This document shows, piece by piece, positions 53,654 to 62,622 of a stretch of 64,000 nt of DNA. The notes below the pieces were generated by a model. That model did not search any database. It worked only from the letters and a program-made list of their open reading frames with translations, and had not been told where the DNA came from. This stretch comes from Rhodobacteraceae bacterium UBA2776 (lineage in GTDB: Bacteria; Pseudomonadota; Alphaproteobacteria; Rhodobacterales; Rhodobacteraceae). The stretch is taken from the NCBI GenBank assembly GCA_002352425.1, contig DEIK01000118.1, forward strand, positions 1 through 64,000, read 5' to 3'. The number at the start of each line of letters is the position of its first letter. Within the stretch, counting starts at the first letter, position 1. A program made the translations under genes and the position numbers.

Positions 53654-56107
53654 TTAGCGATCATCGCCGCCGCTGTCTTGCATATCTGCTTCTGCATCTT
53701 GCAATGCCGCCCCTGCCAACGCCTCTTTTTGGGCTGGGGTCAGATCTTCCAATTTGCTGTCCCCTTCGGCCAAACGTACCGTCACTTCACGATGCGCAAA
53801 CTTGATGCCTTCGCGCTCAAACAGAGCACGAATGTCCTGTAGCACACGCTTGCGGGTCATCCATTGACCGCCAGGTTTGGTCATGAATTTCACTCGAATG
53901 ATCATCGCAGAATCCTGCATCTCGATAACCCCTTGAGATTTCAGCGGCTGGATGAAATCCGGGCCGATCAACGGGTCTTCCAACAGTTCAAGCCCCAGCT
54001 TCTTGATCAACTTGCGAACCCGCTCGGGATCGGTGTCATAAGTCACCCGCAGCGGCAATTTCATGATCACCCAATCGCGCGAGAAGTTGGTCAAAAACCG
54101 GATTTCGCCAAACGGGATGGTGTTCAGCGGGCCACGGTGATGGCGCAGTTGCAAGGAACGCAACGAGATTTTTTCAACCGTGCCTTTAACGTCGCCCGTG
54201 TCAATGTATTCGCCCTTGCGAAACGCGTCGTCAAACAGGAAAAACACGCCCGAGAAAATATCGCGTACCAGCGTTTGTGCGCCAAAACCAATGGCCAAAC
54301 CAACCACACCAGCGCCCGCAAATAACGGACTGACATTGATGCCCAGCTCGGCAAACATGATCAATGCGAAGGTCACCACAATGATGATTGTCATGGTGAT
54401 CTTGAACAGCGGCAACAGGGTCGACAGGCGGCTACCGCCCTCGCCCCCACCTTCGCCACCAATGTCAACTTCTATGATCTCGCCCTGTTCCTCGAATATC
54501 TTATTGTCAATCCAAATTCGGAACGTGTGATAGACGATGTAAGCGATAAACAGGATCACGATGATATCGCCAAATCGGTCAATGAGCGTGTCGTTGACCA
54601 TCGACATATTCGCGTCCCAGACTCTCAAAAATGCCCAAGCCCCGGCCACAAGCGCCAATACGGCAGACACCCGGCGTGCCAAATCCTCAAAACTGGCCAG
54701 AGGGTGGCTGGCTTTTGCATAGGACAGATCACCGTCCATCACCTCTACGTCGTCGATAATGTTCTCGACAATTTCGGTGGCGGCGGGATCGGAGATGCTT
54801 TCGCCCTCGGCCCATGCCTGTGCTTTGGCGGCGACGGCAGCGGCCTCTTCGGCGGCGGCTTGCGCCTGCGCCATTTCCTCATTCAATTTTCGTGCTCTTC
54901 GGGCCCGCTCGAACAACCGTTCAATGACGTAATTGATCACCGCGTAGACCACGACAATCGTGGTTCCAATTGCATAGGCACCTGCGATCAGTGGCACTGA
55001 TGTGGGGCGCTCAAAGACCAGATCACGAGTCAGCTCGATCCATGAATAGGCAAAATAGATTATGGCAATCGGTGCCCACAATCGGGACGCCATCAACAAT
55101 GCATAGCTGGTCTCTTCTCTGGATTTACCATTGCGGATCGCCCGTGACACAGAGCGACGGTTCGCCAAAATCATGGCAATATTTACCGCTGAAACAATCA
55201 GCGCAAAAGCCGACGAAATCAGAGCATAGACCTCATAATTCAAGCCCAGCTCAGACACCCAATTGGCAAAGGCGATCGCAACAATGTCGACGAATGCCAA
55301 TGCGAACGCCCAGTAATACAATATCCGTGCATCTTTGTTCGAAAAATGTGGAATGCGATATTGGCAAAGATAAGGGGCCAGTATCATTCGCCAAAGCAGG
55401 GTGAGCAAGCGGATGCCTGCATACGAGGCATAGATTACTGCAATCGTGAACTGCATAGCCGTATCGGATTCTTCGCCAAACACCGTTGCCCCAATCGCGT
55501 AAGAGACAACCATCGACACCAAAATGCCGCCCACTCCCATAAAGAAACGGAAAACCAGGAACGGTAGTTTTTCACTATATCCAACGGGGTGCTCCACCAC
55601 CCGCGCGACAACAAATCTGCGCGCAAGCAATTTGCCATAAACCTGCCGCTCAACCAACATCCCAATAGCTAACAACACCAGGCTCCACATAAGAGCCACA
55701 AAGAAAGCTGATATCTTGCCGTTTGGGCTGCTGGCCCTCAGGATATAGGTCACTTCGGTAAAGGAGTCGGGCATTTTACGCAGCATGTTGCGCAAGGTTT
55801 TGCGAAACTTGACGGCTTCGTCCTGCATCTCCATCAAAGATGCGCCGGATGTCTCGCCCTTGGTTGTGGCCCCCTCGGCGCCCTCCGTGACAGGGAGTTG
55901 GCCCAATGGATCGATGACAATGACCGTCGCACCGGATTCCGAGGCCTGACGCACCATCTCGGCCAGCGGGTCAACAGGTGTGGGTTCAACAGCGGCTTCG
56001 GTGCCGGTTTCAAGGAAGCTCGGCACCAACTGCGCCATGACTGGAGTCGGTGGTAAAGACATAAAAATGGCCCAGATCACAAACCATATAGGCAGTCGCA
56101 GCTTCAT
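53654..56107 (-). CDS. Large MscS-family mechanosensitive channel protein
   Basis: An 817-residue membrane protein. The N-terminus MKLRLPIWFVIWAIFMSLPPTPVMA looks like a signal peptide. It is followed by a soluble stretch (about 30-130), about ten hydrophobic segments, and an Ala/Glu-rich cytosolic linker (EEMAQAQAAAEEAAAVAAKAQAWAEG). The MscS core near residue 595 is FAGAGVVGLAIGFGAQTLVRDIFSGVFFLFDDAFRKGEYI. The TM3-like Gly/Ala-rich helix and the beta domain after it are the typical MscS gate and vestibule. It probably releases solutes when membrane tension rises. The start at 56107 follows TGGGGAATGAATTT. It is divergent from the glycosyltransferase operon. Confidence 0.88.
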   Translation of the reverse strand: MKLRLPIWFVIWAIFMSLPPTPVMAQLVPSFLETGTEAAVEPTPVDPLAEMVRQASESGATVIVIDPLGQLPVTEGAEGATTKGETSGASLMEMQDEAVKFRKTLRNMLRKMPDSFTEVTYILRASSPNGKISAFFVALMWSLVLLAIGMLVERQVYGKLLARRFVVARVVEHPVGYSEKLPFLVFRFFMGVGGILVSMVVSYAIGATVFGEESDTAMQFTIAVIYASYAGIRLLTLLWRMILAPYLCQYRIPHFSNKDARILYYWAFALAFVDIVAIAFANWVSELGLNYEVYALISSAFALIVSAVNIAMILANRRSVSRAIRNGKSREETSYALLMASRLWAPIAIIYFAYSWIELTRDLVFERPTSVPLIAGAYAIGTTIVVVYAVINYVIERLFERARRARKLNEEMAQAQAAAEEAAAVAAKAQAWAEGESISDPAATEIVENIIDDVEVMDGDLSYAKASHPLASFEDLARRVSAVLALVAGAWAFLRVWDANMSMVNDTLIDRFGDIIVILFIAYIVYHTFRIWIDNKIFEEQGEIIEVDIGGEGGGEGGSRLSTLLPLFKITMTIIIVVTFALIMFAELGINVSPLFAGAGVVGLAIGFGAQTLVRDIFSGVFFLFDDAFRKGEYIDTGDVKGTVEKISLRSLQLRHHRGPLNTIPFGEIRFLTNFSRDWVIMKLPLRVTYDTDPERVRKLIKKLGLELLEDPLIGPDFIQPLKSQGVIEMQDSAMIIRVKFMTKPGGQWMTRKRVLQDIRALFEREGIKFAHREVTVRLAEGDSKLEDLTPAQKEALAGAALQDAEADMQDSGGDDR

Positions 56108-56191
56108 AAATTCATTCCCCATCCAGATAATGAACTATATTATTGTATCCCCTGAATTTACGCAATTGCACTTCCCTCATCAGACCCCTAT

Positions 56192-56216
56192 CGCTCAAAA
56201 TACCGTGAATTGAGCG
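56192..56216. promoter_or_regulatory. Inverted repeat between the MscS gene and the glycosyltransferase operon
   Basis: CGCTCAA (56192-56198), 11 bases, TTGAGCG (56210-56216). The arms are perfectly complementary. It lies in the shared divergent upstream region and may be an operator. Confidence 0.4.
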
Positions 56217-56338
56217 TATTGGACGGATAACACATGAATCCAATTGCATTTTTCGTTTCAATGGATAGATAATCAGCAATCTGGGCGGATTTTTAATTCG
56301 GCTCTACGGCTTTGATTTGCAGGGAAATATACTGCGCA

Positions 56339-57538
56339 ATGATAAACATGATAAACAAACCTGAGCGCAGTACCACGCCCCAACCTCGTGTGCTGTTTTA
56401 CAGTCACGACACTTTTGGACTGGGTCATTTACGTCGCTCAAGGGCGATTGCAGGCGCGATCACCAAAGCCGACACCGCACTATCCGCGATCATCCTGACA
56501 GGGTCACCTGTGGCGGGGCGATTTACTTTTCCTGAACACGTCGATCACATCCGCCTGCCGGGCGTAACCAAAAAGGCCGATGGCTCATACATCAGTCAAA
56601 CCCTAGGGCTGGATATTGATGAAACAACGGCGTTACGGGCAGGCCTGATCAAGGCCGCAGCCGAGCATTTTGAGCCGGACTTGTTGATTGTCGATAAAGA
56701 ACCCACAGGTTTTCGCGGCGAATTGCTGCCCACGTTGGAGTTCTTGAAACAAAGCGGCAATACCAAAGTGGTCTTGGGCCTGCGTGATGTGTTGGATTCT
56801 CCCGATGTTCTGGCCGAGGAATGGGAGCGCAAAGGGGCGGTCCAAGCGATTGAGGATTTCTACGATGAGGTTTGGGTCTATGGCCTAAAGGCGATTTATG
56901 ATCCGACAGAAGGGCTGGCCCTGCCGCAATCCGTGCGCGACCGGATGCACTGGACGGGTTACCTGAAACGCGAGGTCGGAGACGAACCACTGACCATTTC
57001 CGAACCTTATGTTCTGATCACCCCCGGTGGCGGTGGTGACGGCGAAGCGATGGTTGATCTGGTGTTGTCTGCTTACGAGCAAGATCCAGATCTATCCCCA
57101 ATGGCGGTGCTGGTTTACGGTCCGTTCCTGTCTGGCGATACCCGCGTTGAATTTGAGGCCCGCGCGCAAAAGCTGGGAGGTCGTGTGCAAACCGTTGGCT
57201 TTGAATCCAAGATCGAACAGCTGTTCGCCGGCGCGCAAGGGGTGATCTGCATGGGCGGCTACAACACATTTTGCGAGGTTCTGTCCTTTGATAAACCCGC
57301 CGTAATCGTGCCGCGCACTGTGCCACGGCGCGAACAATACATCCGCGCTGAACGGGCCGAACAACTGGGACTGACCCGCATGATAGACGAAGACCGCGAC
57401 GGCATGACGCCCGCCGCAATGATCAAAGCGATCCGTGGATTGCCCACCCAAAACCCGCCCTCGGCGCACCATCACAACGGCCTTCTGGACGGGTTGGATT
57501 ATGTCTGTGGTCGTGTCGACACGCTGATCAAATCATGA
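56339..57538 (+). CDS. COG4671-like glycosyltransferase
   Basis: A 399-residue GT-B-fold protein. The start RVLFYSHDTFGLGHLRRSRAIAGAI has the GLGHLxR motif. The second half has PYVLITPGGGGDGEAMVDLVL and GVICMGGYNTFCEVLSFDKPAVIVPR, the nucleotide-sugar region shared with the glycosyltransferase at 45376-46518. The protein is cytosolic or membrane-peripheral. The sugar and acceptor are unknown. The start is not certain: ATG at 56339 or 56348, or a TTG at 56312. I use 56339 with GGGAAATATAC upstream. It overlaps the next gene by four bases. Confidence 0.85.
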   Translation: MINMINKPERSTTPQPRVLFYSHDTFGLGHLRRSRAIAGAITKADTALSAIILTGSPVAGRFTFPEHVDHIRLPGVTKKADGSYISQTLGLDIDETTALRAGLIKAAAEHFEPDLLIVDKEPTGFRGELLPTLEFLKQSGNTKVVLGLRDVLDSPDVLAEEWERKGAVQAIEDFYDEVWVYGLKAIYDPTEGLALPQSVRDRMHWTGYLKREVGDEPLTISEPYVLITPGGGGDGEAMVDLVLSAYEQDPDLSPMAVLVYGPFLSGDTRVEFEARAQKLGGRVQTVGFESKIEQLFAGAQGVICMGGYNTFCEVLSFDKPAVIVPRTVPRREQYIRAERAEQLGLTRMIDEDRDGMTPAAMIKAIRGLPTQNPPSAHHHNGLLDGLDYVCGRVDTLIKS

Positions 57539-58767
57539 GCGCGCCTTTAACAGTGATCGTCAAAGGCTGGCCGCGCCTGTCGGAAACTTTTATCGCTCAA
57601 GAGCTGTTGGCACTGGAACAATCGGGTCAAGTGTTCGACATCTGGTCATTGCGCTTTCCTACCGACAAAAAGACCCATCCGCTGCATGATAAAATCAAGG
57701 CCAATATCCGCTATTTGCCTGAATACCTGCGCCAAGAACCCCTGCGTGTACTACGCGCCTACCTGAAAGTGCGTAAATTTGCGGGCTTCAAACAGGCGCA
57801 GGCCTTATGGCGGCTGGACTATGCCCGCGACAAAACCCGCAACCGCATTCGGCGTTTTGGGCAGGCCTGTGTTCTGGCAGCGGAAATGCCTGTCGAAACG
57901 CTCGGCCTTTACGCCCATTTCATGCACACCCCCTCTTCTGTTGCCCGCTACGCCGCCGTGATGCGCGGCTTGCCGTGGGCGTTTTCGGCTCATGCCAAAG
58001 ACATCTGGACTTCGCCTGAATGGGAGAAACGCGAGAAGCTCTCTGCCGCTACAAATGGCGCAAACTTCGGGGCCACCTGCACTGGATCAGGGGCCGCGCA
58101 TCTGCGCGAATTGGCCGACACGCCTGACCGGATGCATTTGATTTATCACGGGCTAGACCTAAGTCGTTTCCCCGAGCCCCCCAAACGCGCTCCGACCCCA
58201 AAAGGCAGCATTCGTCTGCTGTCCGTTGGCCGTTTGGTCGAGAAAAAGGGCTTTGACAATCTGATCGACGCGCTGGCCCTGTTGCCTGCCGATCTGGATT
58301 GGCAATGGATTCACATTGGCGGTGGCGAGTTGAATGATGTGATGCAAAAACGCGCCGTTGACGCTGGAATTTCGGATCGTGTTGAGTGGCTAGGTGCGCT
58401 AAACCAACCCGAAGTCATCAACCAAATGCACAGTGCCGATATCTTTGTTTTGCCCAGCCGGATCGCCAAATCCGGTGACCGTGATGGGTTGCCCAACGTG
58501 TTAATGGAAGCCGCCTCGCAGCGTTTGGCAATAATCTCGACTCCGGTCTCGGCGATCCCCGAATTCATTGATGACGGTGTACATGGCATCCTGTCTGACG
58601 ATGCGCCACAACCCTTGTCCGAGGCGATCTATACCCTCGCTATGGACCCGATAAAGCGCGCCGAATTGACCGAGGCTGCCAACGCACGGCTGAAAAAGGA
58701 GTTCACGATGATGCCGGGGATCAACCATCTAAACGGGTTGCTGCGCAAAATGTGCGGGCAGGCTTAA
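57535..58767 (+). CDS. Glycosyltransferase family 4 protein
   Basis: A 410-residue GT4 enzyme. The start reads VIVKGWPRLSETFIAQELLALEQSG, the acceptor-side domain. The C-terminal domain has RLLSVGRLVEKKGFDNLIDAL, VLPSRIAKSGDRDGLPNVLMEAASQ with the EX7E-type nucleotide-sugar motif, and ISTPVSAIPEFIDDGVHGIL. Such enzymes extend surface polysaccharides or glycolipids. It overlaps the first glycosyltransferase by four bases and is followed three bases later by the third. Confidence 0.88.
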   Translation: MSAPLTVIVKGWPRLSETFIAQELLALEQSGQVFDIWSLRFPTDKKTHPLHDKIKANIRYLPEYLRQEPLRVLRAYLKVRKFAGFKQAQALWRLDYARDKTRNRIRRFGQACVLAAEMPVETLGLYAHFMHTPSSVARYAAVMRGLPWAFSAHAKDIWTSPEWEKREKLSAATNGANFGATCTGSGAAHLRELADTPDRMHLIYHGLDLSRFPEPPKRAPTPKGSIRLLSVGRLVEKKGFDNLIDALALLPADLDWQWIHIGGGELNDVMQKRAVDAGISDRVEWLGALNQPEVINQMHSADIFVLPSRIAKSGDRDGLPNVLMEAASQRLAIISTPVSAIPEFIDDGVHGILSDDAPQPLSEAIYTLAMDPIKRAELTEAANARLKKEFTMMPGINHLNGLLRKMCGQA

Positions 58768-58770
58768 ATC

Positions 58771-59859
58771 ATGGGCCGTTTTGCGTTCTATGCCCCCTTA
58801 AAACCGCCTACGCACCCAACACCGTCAGGGGACCGTCAAATGGCGCGCGCTTTGATGGCGGCCTTGGGGGATGTCGACCTGGTGAGCGAACTGCGCCTTT
58901 ATGACGGCGCGGGTGATGCGGCGTTGCAATCAGACCTGCAAAATCAAGCCAATGCCGAGGCAGAACGCCTGATTGCCGTGGGTTCAAAATGGCAGGCATG
59001 GGTCACCTACCACAACTATTACAAAGCCCCCGACATCCTTGGCCCGCGGGTCAGCCGCGCCCTGAACATCCCCTATATTCAAATCGAATCCACCCGATCC
59101 CTCAAACGCCTGACGGGTCCTTGGGCCAAATTTGCCGCCCTTTCCGAAGCAGCCTCCGATCATGCTGATCTGATCTTTTACTTCACGGATCGGGACTTTG
59201 TCGCGCTTGAACAACACAAACCCGCGTTGCAAACACTCACCAAATTGCATCCGTTCCTGCCGATCAAAACCCTACCCAAGGCTGCGCTCTTGGATAGCAA
59301 AACCATCCTGACGGTCGCCATGCTGCGCGCCGGTGACAAACAGGCCAGTTACGAGATCATCGCCCAAACCTTGCCCCTGCTCACCACCCCCGATTGGCAT
59401 CTGAACATTGCGGGCGACGGGGCTGCGGCGGCGCAAATAAAATCACTTTTTGCGCCGTTCAAAGACCGCATCACGTTCTTGGGGCAATTGGATCGCGCTG
59501 GCCTGACCGCGGCCTATCAACACGCAAGCGCTCTGCTGTGGCCCGGCGTGAACGAGGCATTTGGCATGGTCTATCTTGAGGCCCAAGCGGCGGGCGTACC
59601 TGTGGTTGCCCAAGACCGGATGGGCGTGCGCGATGTAGTGCATCCAGATGGTTTGGTCCCCGCGGAAAAGGGGGCCGCAGGGATGGCTAAATCATTGGAC
59701 AATTTGCTGCGCTCAAGAACGCAGACCCAATCCCGTGGCAACACCGCTCGCGACTTTGTTTTGCAAAATCATCTGCTGGACACCGCCAACGGGGTTTTAT
59801 TGACTGGCGTCGAGCGCTTGTTGGCAGGACCAAAGCGGCCACAACCAGACATCGCTTAG
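58771..59859 (+). CDS. Glycosyltransferase family 1/4 protein
   Basis: A 362-residue GT-B protein. It starts FAFYAPLKPPTHPTPSGDRQMARALMAAL, the usual opening of sugar transferases that sort a donor and acceptor. Its C-terminal half has ITFLGQLDRAGLTAAYQHA and GVNEAFGMVYLEAQAAGVPVVAQDRMGVRDVV with the nucleotide-sugar Glu residues. It is the third gene of a three-glycosyltransferase operon and ends inside the stop region of the convergent gene at 59856, overlapping by four bases. Confidence 0.85.
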   Translation: MGRFAFYAPLKPPTHPTPSGDRQMARALMAALGDVDLVSELRLYDGAGDAALQSDLQNQANAEAERLIAVGSKWQAWVTYHNYYKAPDILGPRVSRALNIPYIQIESTRSLKRLTGPWAKFAALSEAASDHADLIFYFTDRDFVALEQHKPALQTLTKLHPFLPIKTLPKAALLDSKTILTVAMLRAGDKQASYEIIAQTLPLLTTPDWHLNIAGDGAAAAQIKSLFAPFKDRITFLGQLDRAGLTAAYQHASALLWPGVNEAFGMVYLEAQAAGVPVVAQDRMGVRDVVHPDGLVPAEKGAAGMAKSLDNLLRSRTQTQSRGNTARDFVLQNHLLDTANGVLLTGVERLLAGPKRPQPDIA

Positions 59860-60893
59860 TCAGACAAGCCACCGCATAAACGGCTCCCTTTGGACCGCAC
59901 ACATTTACGTCCCGGCATCCCTGCCACGGGGGCCATGCCGACGTTAATCTTGGTGGCTCCGACGGTCACGATTGCATCCGCCCTACGCGTCGCATCAGAT
60001 GCGTCGGTCGCATCAGCGGCCTCGTCAGGCTTAGCGAAACCGCCCATCAAGCGCCCCATGTCTTTCAAAGCGTTTTCCGCAGCCTGCCCCTCGTCACGGA
60101 TCGCATTGCGTTTTTGCTCCAAAATGTCCTGTGCTGTTTGCAGGCTTTCCTCAGCGCTTGCTTTTGGCATTGTTGTTCCGACGGTTTCCACCGGATGATC
60201 CAGCATTGCATTCAGCGCGTCATAGTCAATCGCGTTCAGCAACATGTGGATTGATTCATCAGATGCATTCGCGCGCACTATCATCTTTATATCTGTCCCA
60301 ATACCGGCTTTGAAAACCCTATAAGGTTTCTCCTCATCCTGTACCCCGAACAAATGATTGCTGCCAAATGCCACCCCTTGAATCAATGCAAATGCTTCAG
60401 TTGAAGACATGGCGGAAATGTTTCCTGCGATCACTTTTAACGCCACGCCCTGAATGCCACCGGTTGTTTTGGGTTTCGAATAGACAACGCCTAGGCTCAC
60501 CATCTCGTCGCCGCTCTCGTAAACCCAAACTTCGCGCGCGCGGTTGTTAAAACTCAATGACATTTGTCCGCCCAACGCCTCCTGCATCTCTGCGTCGGAA
60601 TTTAGATCATCATGTTTTGATGGCAGGATTTTAGAGTTGTCACCATCGGCCCATTCGCGTCGCGTCCAGCCTTCAGGTGCTTCAGGCAAATGAACCTTGG
60701 CCAATTGTTTTTGACGCTCTTTGAGCGCTCGTGCCTCGAGCACCTCGCCATAACGCCCCTTGATGGTATCGACATAACCAGCAAAACCCATCTGTCCGAT
60801 GGATTGATCCGTTTTGCGTGCCTGCATTGATAAGTCCACACCAAGTACGGCCAAAGCCATGACGATCCCGAACCCAATTACCTGTAGTTTCAT
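59856..60893 (-). CDS. Uncharacterised membrane-anchored protein
   Basis: A 345-residue protein with one N-terminal hydrophobic segment (MKLQVIGFGIVMALAVLGVDLSMQ), which could be a membrane anchor or an uncleaved signal. The outside part begins with a Lys/Glu-rich helix (ALKERQKQLAKVHLPEAPEGW). It then has a folded middle (REVWVYESGDEMVSLGVVYSKP, SAMSSTEAFALIQGVAFGSNHLF) and a C-terminal helical region (AEESLQTAQDILEQKRNAIRDEGQAAENALKDM). The end has two Cys (GRKCVRSKGSRLCG). I recognise no family. The start at 60893 is the hydrophobic Met; an earlier frame to 60932 is open. It is convergent with the glycosyltransferase operon. Confidence 0.7.
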   Translation of the reverse strand: MKLQVIGFGIVMALAVLGVDLSMQARKTDQSIGQMGFAGYVDTIKGRYGEVLEARALKERQKQLAKVHLPEAPEGWTRREWADGDNSKILPSKHDDLNSDAEMQEALGGQMSLSFNNRAREVWVYESGDEMVSLGVVYSKPKTTGGIQGVALKVIAGNISAMSSTEAFALIQGVAFGSNHLFGVQDEEKPYRVFKAGIGTDIKMIVRANASDESIHMLLNAIDYDALNAMLDHPVETVGTTMPKASAEESLQTAQDILEQKRNAIRDEGQAAENALKDMGRLMGGFAKPDEAADATDASDATRRADAIVTVGATKINVGMAPVAGMPGRKCVRSKGSRLCGGLSD

Positions 60894-61001
60894 TTTCACA
60901 CATGCTCCAATTGTTTTCCCGATGGATCGCATCGGAATTGGGCAGATGTATGGCGCAAGTGGGGGGATTTGGTGAGGTTTATAGCTGGATGCCCCACCAA
61001 A

Positions 61002-61021
61002 AATTCATATGCAATTCATAT
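61002..61021. repeat. Direct repeat AATTCATAT, two units of 11-base period
   Basis: AATTCATAT at 61002-61010 and 61013-61021, separated by GC, lies between the convergently oriented ends and starts of minus-strand genes. It sits about 110 bases before the start of the uncharacterised gene at 60893. It is a weak candidate for a protein site. Confidence 0.4.
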
Positions 61022-61035
61022 ACGCCGAAGCGGCG

Positions 61036-62022
61036 TTACAGCATCCCCGGAACCACCTGATCCGGTGGCCTGTGGCCGTCGGCGAATGTCTTAATGTTGA
61101 TGATCACTTTCTCACCCATTTCGGCACGACCCTCTTCGGTGGCCGAGCCCATGTGCGGCAGCAAAACGACATTTTTCAACGTCCGTAGGCGTGGGTTGAT
61201 TTCAGTGCCATGTTCGAACACATCCAAACCTGCGCCCGCAATTTCGCCGGCCCGTAGCATCCGCGTTAGGGCGTTTTCGTCGATCACTTCGCCCCGCGAG
61301 GTGTTCACGATCACTGCACTGGGTTTCATCAGCTTCAACCGCCGCGCATTCATCAAGTGAAACGTCGACGGCGTGTGTGGACAGTTGATCGAAATGATGT
61401 CCATTCGCGACACCATTTGGTCCAGGCTTTCCCAATAGGTCGCCTCCAGATCGCTTTCGATATCGGCGTGCAGACGTTTGCGATTGTGGTAATGCACTTG
61501 CATGCCAAAGGCCGCTGCGCGCCGCGCTACGGCTTGGCCGATCCGACCCATGCCCAGAATGCCCAAACGTCGTCCACCCAGCCGTCCACCCATCAAGGCG
61601 GTCGGAGACCAGCCCTGCCAGTCGCCCGATTGCATCATCGCCAACCCCTCCGGAATCCGGCGCGTCACAGACAGGATCAAGGCCAATGTCATATCGGCTG
61701 TGTCCTCGGTCACCACGCCAGGCGTGTTAGAAACAAGGATGCCGCGTTGTCGGGCAGTTTGCACATCAATATGATCAACACCCGCGCCATAGTTGGCGAT
61801 CAGCCGCAGGTTTTCACCTGCTTGGGTCAACATTCCGGCGTCGACCGTGTCGGTCAATGTTGGCACCAAAACATCGGCGCGCTTCATGGCCGAGACCAGT
61901 TCTTCGCGGCTCATTGGCGTGTCGTCTTGGCGCAATTCGACATCAAAAAGTTCTTTCATGCGGGTCTCGACAGCGGTCGGCAACCGTCGCGTCACAACAA
62001 CACTCAGACGTTCTGCGGGCAT
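61036..62022 (-). CDS. D-2-hydroxyacid dehydrogenase (glyoxylate/hydroxypyruvate reductase-like)
   Basis: A 328-residue NAD(P)H-dependent enzyme of the D-isomer 2-hydroxyacid dehydrogenase family. Its NAD-binding domain has LGILGMGRIGQAVARRAAAFGMQVHYHNR (GxGxxG). The active-site pattern is Arg in VIVNTSRGEVIDENALTRML, Glu in GAGLDVFEHGTEINPRL, and the His in VVLLPHMGSATEEGRAEM. The substrate may be glyoxylate or hydroxypyruvate, which the family reduces; the sequence does not fix it. The start at 62022 follows AAGGGAGAACATT; the longer frame to 62091 has no such site. It is divergent from the SH3 protein. Confidence 0.9.
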   Translation of the reverse strand: MPAERLSVVVTRRLPTAVETRMKELFDVELRQDDTPMSREELVSAMKRADVLVPTLTDTVDAGMLTQAGENLRLIANYGAGVDHIDVQTARQRGILVSNTPGVVTEDTADMTLALILSVTRRIPEGLAMMQSGDWQGWSPTALMGGRLGGRRLGILGMGRIGQAVARRAAAFGMQVHYHNRKRLHADIESDLEATYWESLDQMVSRMDIISINCPHTPSTFHLMNARRLKLMKPSAVIVNTSRGEVIDENALTRMLRAGEIAGAGLDVFEHGTEINPRLRTLKNVVLLPHMGSATEEGRAEMGEKVIINIKTFADGHRPPDQVVPGML

Positions 62023-62127
62023 AATGTTCTCCCTTATCTTTTCATAGCTCAACTTTATCCTTAAAGTGACGTAACAAGAGCCGAGGCACAAGAACCTCGT
62101 TGCAGTTGAGACAAAAAAGGCGTCAAA

Positions 62128-62622
62128 ATGTTAGGCAGAGCAGCCATTACATTCGTATTCGCAATCCTGATGGCAACAACCTCGTATGGTCAGGACCGTG
62201 GGGCTGTGACCAACTTACCTTTGCCACGGTTTGTGTCGCTGAAAGCCGCCGAAGGCAACGTAAGGCGCGGCCCCAGCCTAACCCACCGAATTGACTGGGT
62301 TTTCACACGCCGCGACATGCCCCTAGAGGTGACAGCAGAATATGGTCACTGGCGTCGAGTTCGCGATCGAGATGGGCAAGGCGGCTGGGTGCATTACTCG
62401 CTGTTGTCCGGTGTACGCACCGTGATCGTAGAGCGCGACATGTTGACCCTGTTTGCCAAACCAGACCCCAAGACCCGAGAAAACGCCCATTTGGAAATGG
62501 GTGTAATTGCGCGATTGGGTGAATGCGGCCCGGCGTGGTGTCGTTTGACGGCGGATGGGCGGAGAGGTTGGGCCAGAAAAGAAACCCTATGGGGGGTGTT
62601 CCCTGAAGAGATCAGGGAATGA
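62128..62622 (+). CDS. Secreted SH3-like domain protein
   Basis: A 164-residue protein with a signal peptide (MLGRAAITFVFAILMATTSYG). The mature part has a bacterial SH3-like domain: FVSLKAAEGNVRRGPSLTHRIDWVF, MPLEVTAEYGHWRRVRDRDGQGGWVHYSLLSG. A second, related repeat appears after it (LTLFAKPDPKTRENAHLEMGVIARL and CGPAWCRLTADGRRGWARKETLWG). It probably acts in the periplasm, perhaps at the cell wall. The last bases overlap the start of the cation transporter gene by four. Confidence 0.85.
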   Translation: MLGRAAITFVFAILMATTSYGQDRGAVTNLPLPRFVSLKAAEGNVRRGPSLTHRIDWVFTRRDMPLEVTAEYGHWRRVRDRDGQGGWVHYSLLSGVRTVIVERDMLTLFAKPDPKTRENAHLEMGVIARLGECGPAWCRLTADGRRGWARKETLWGVFPEEIRE

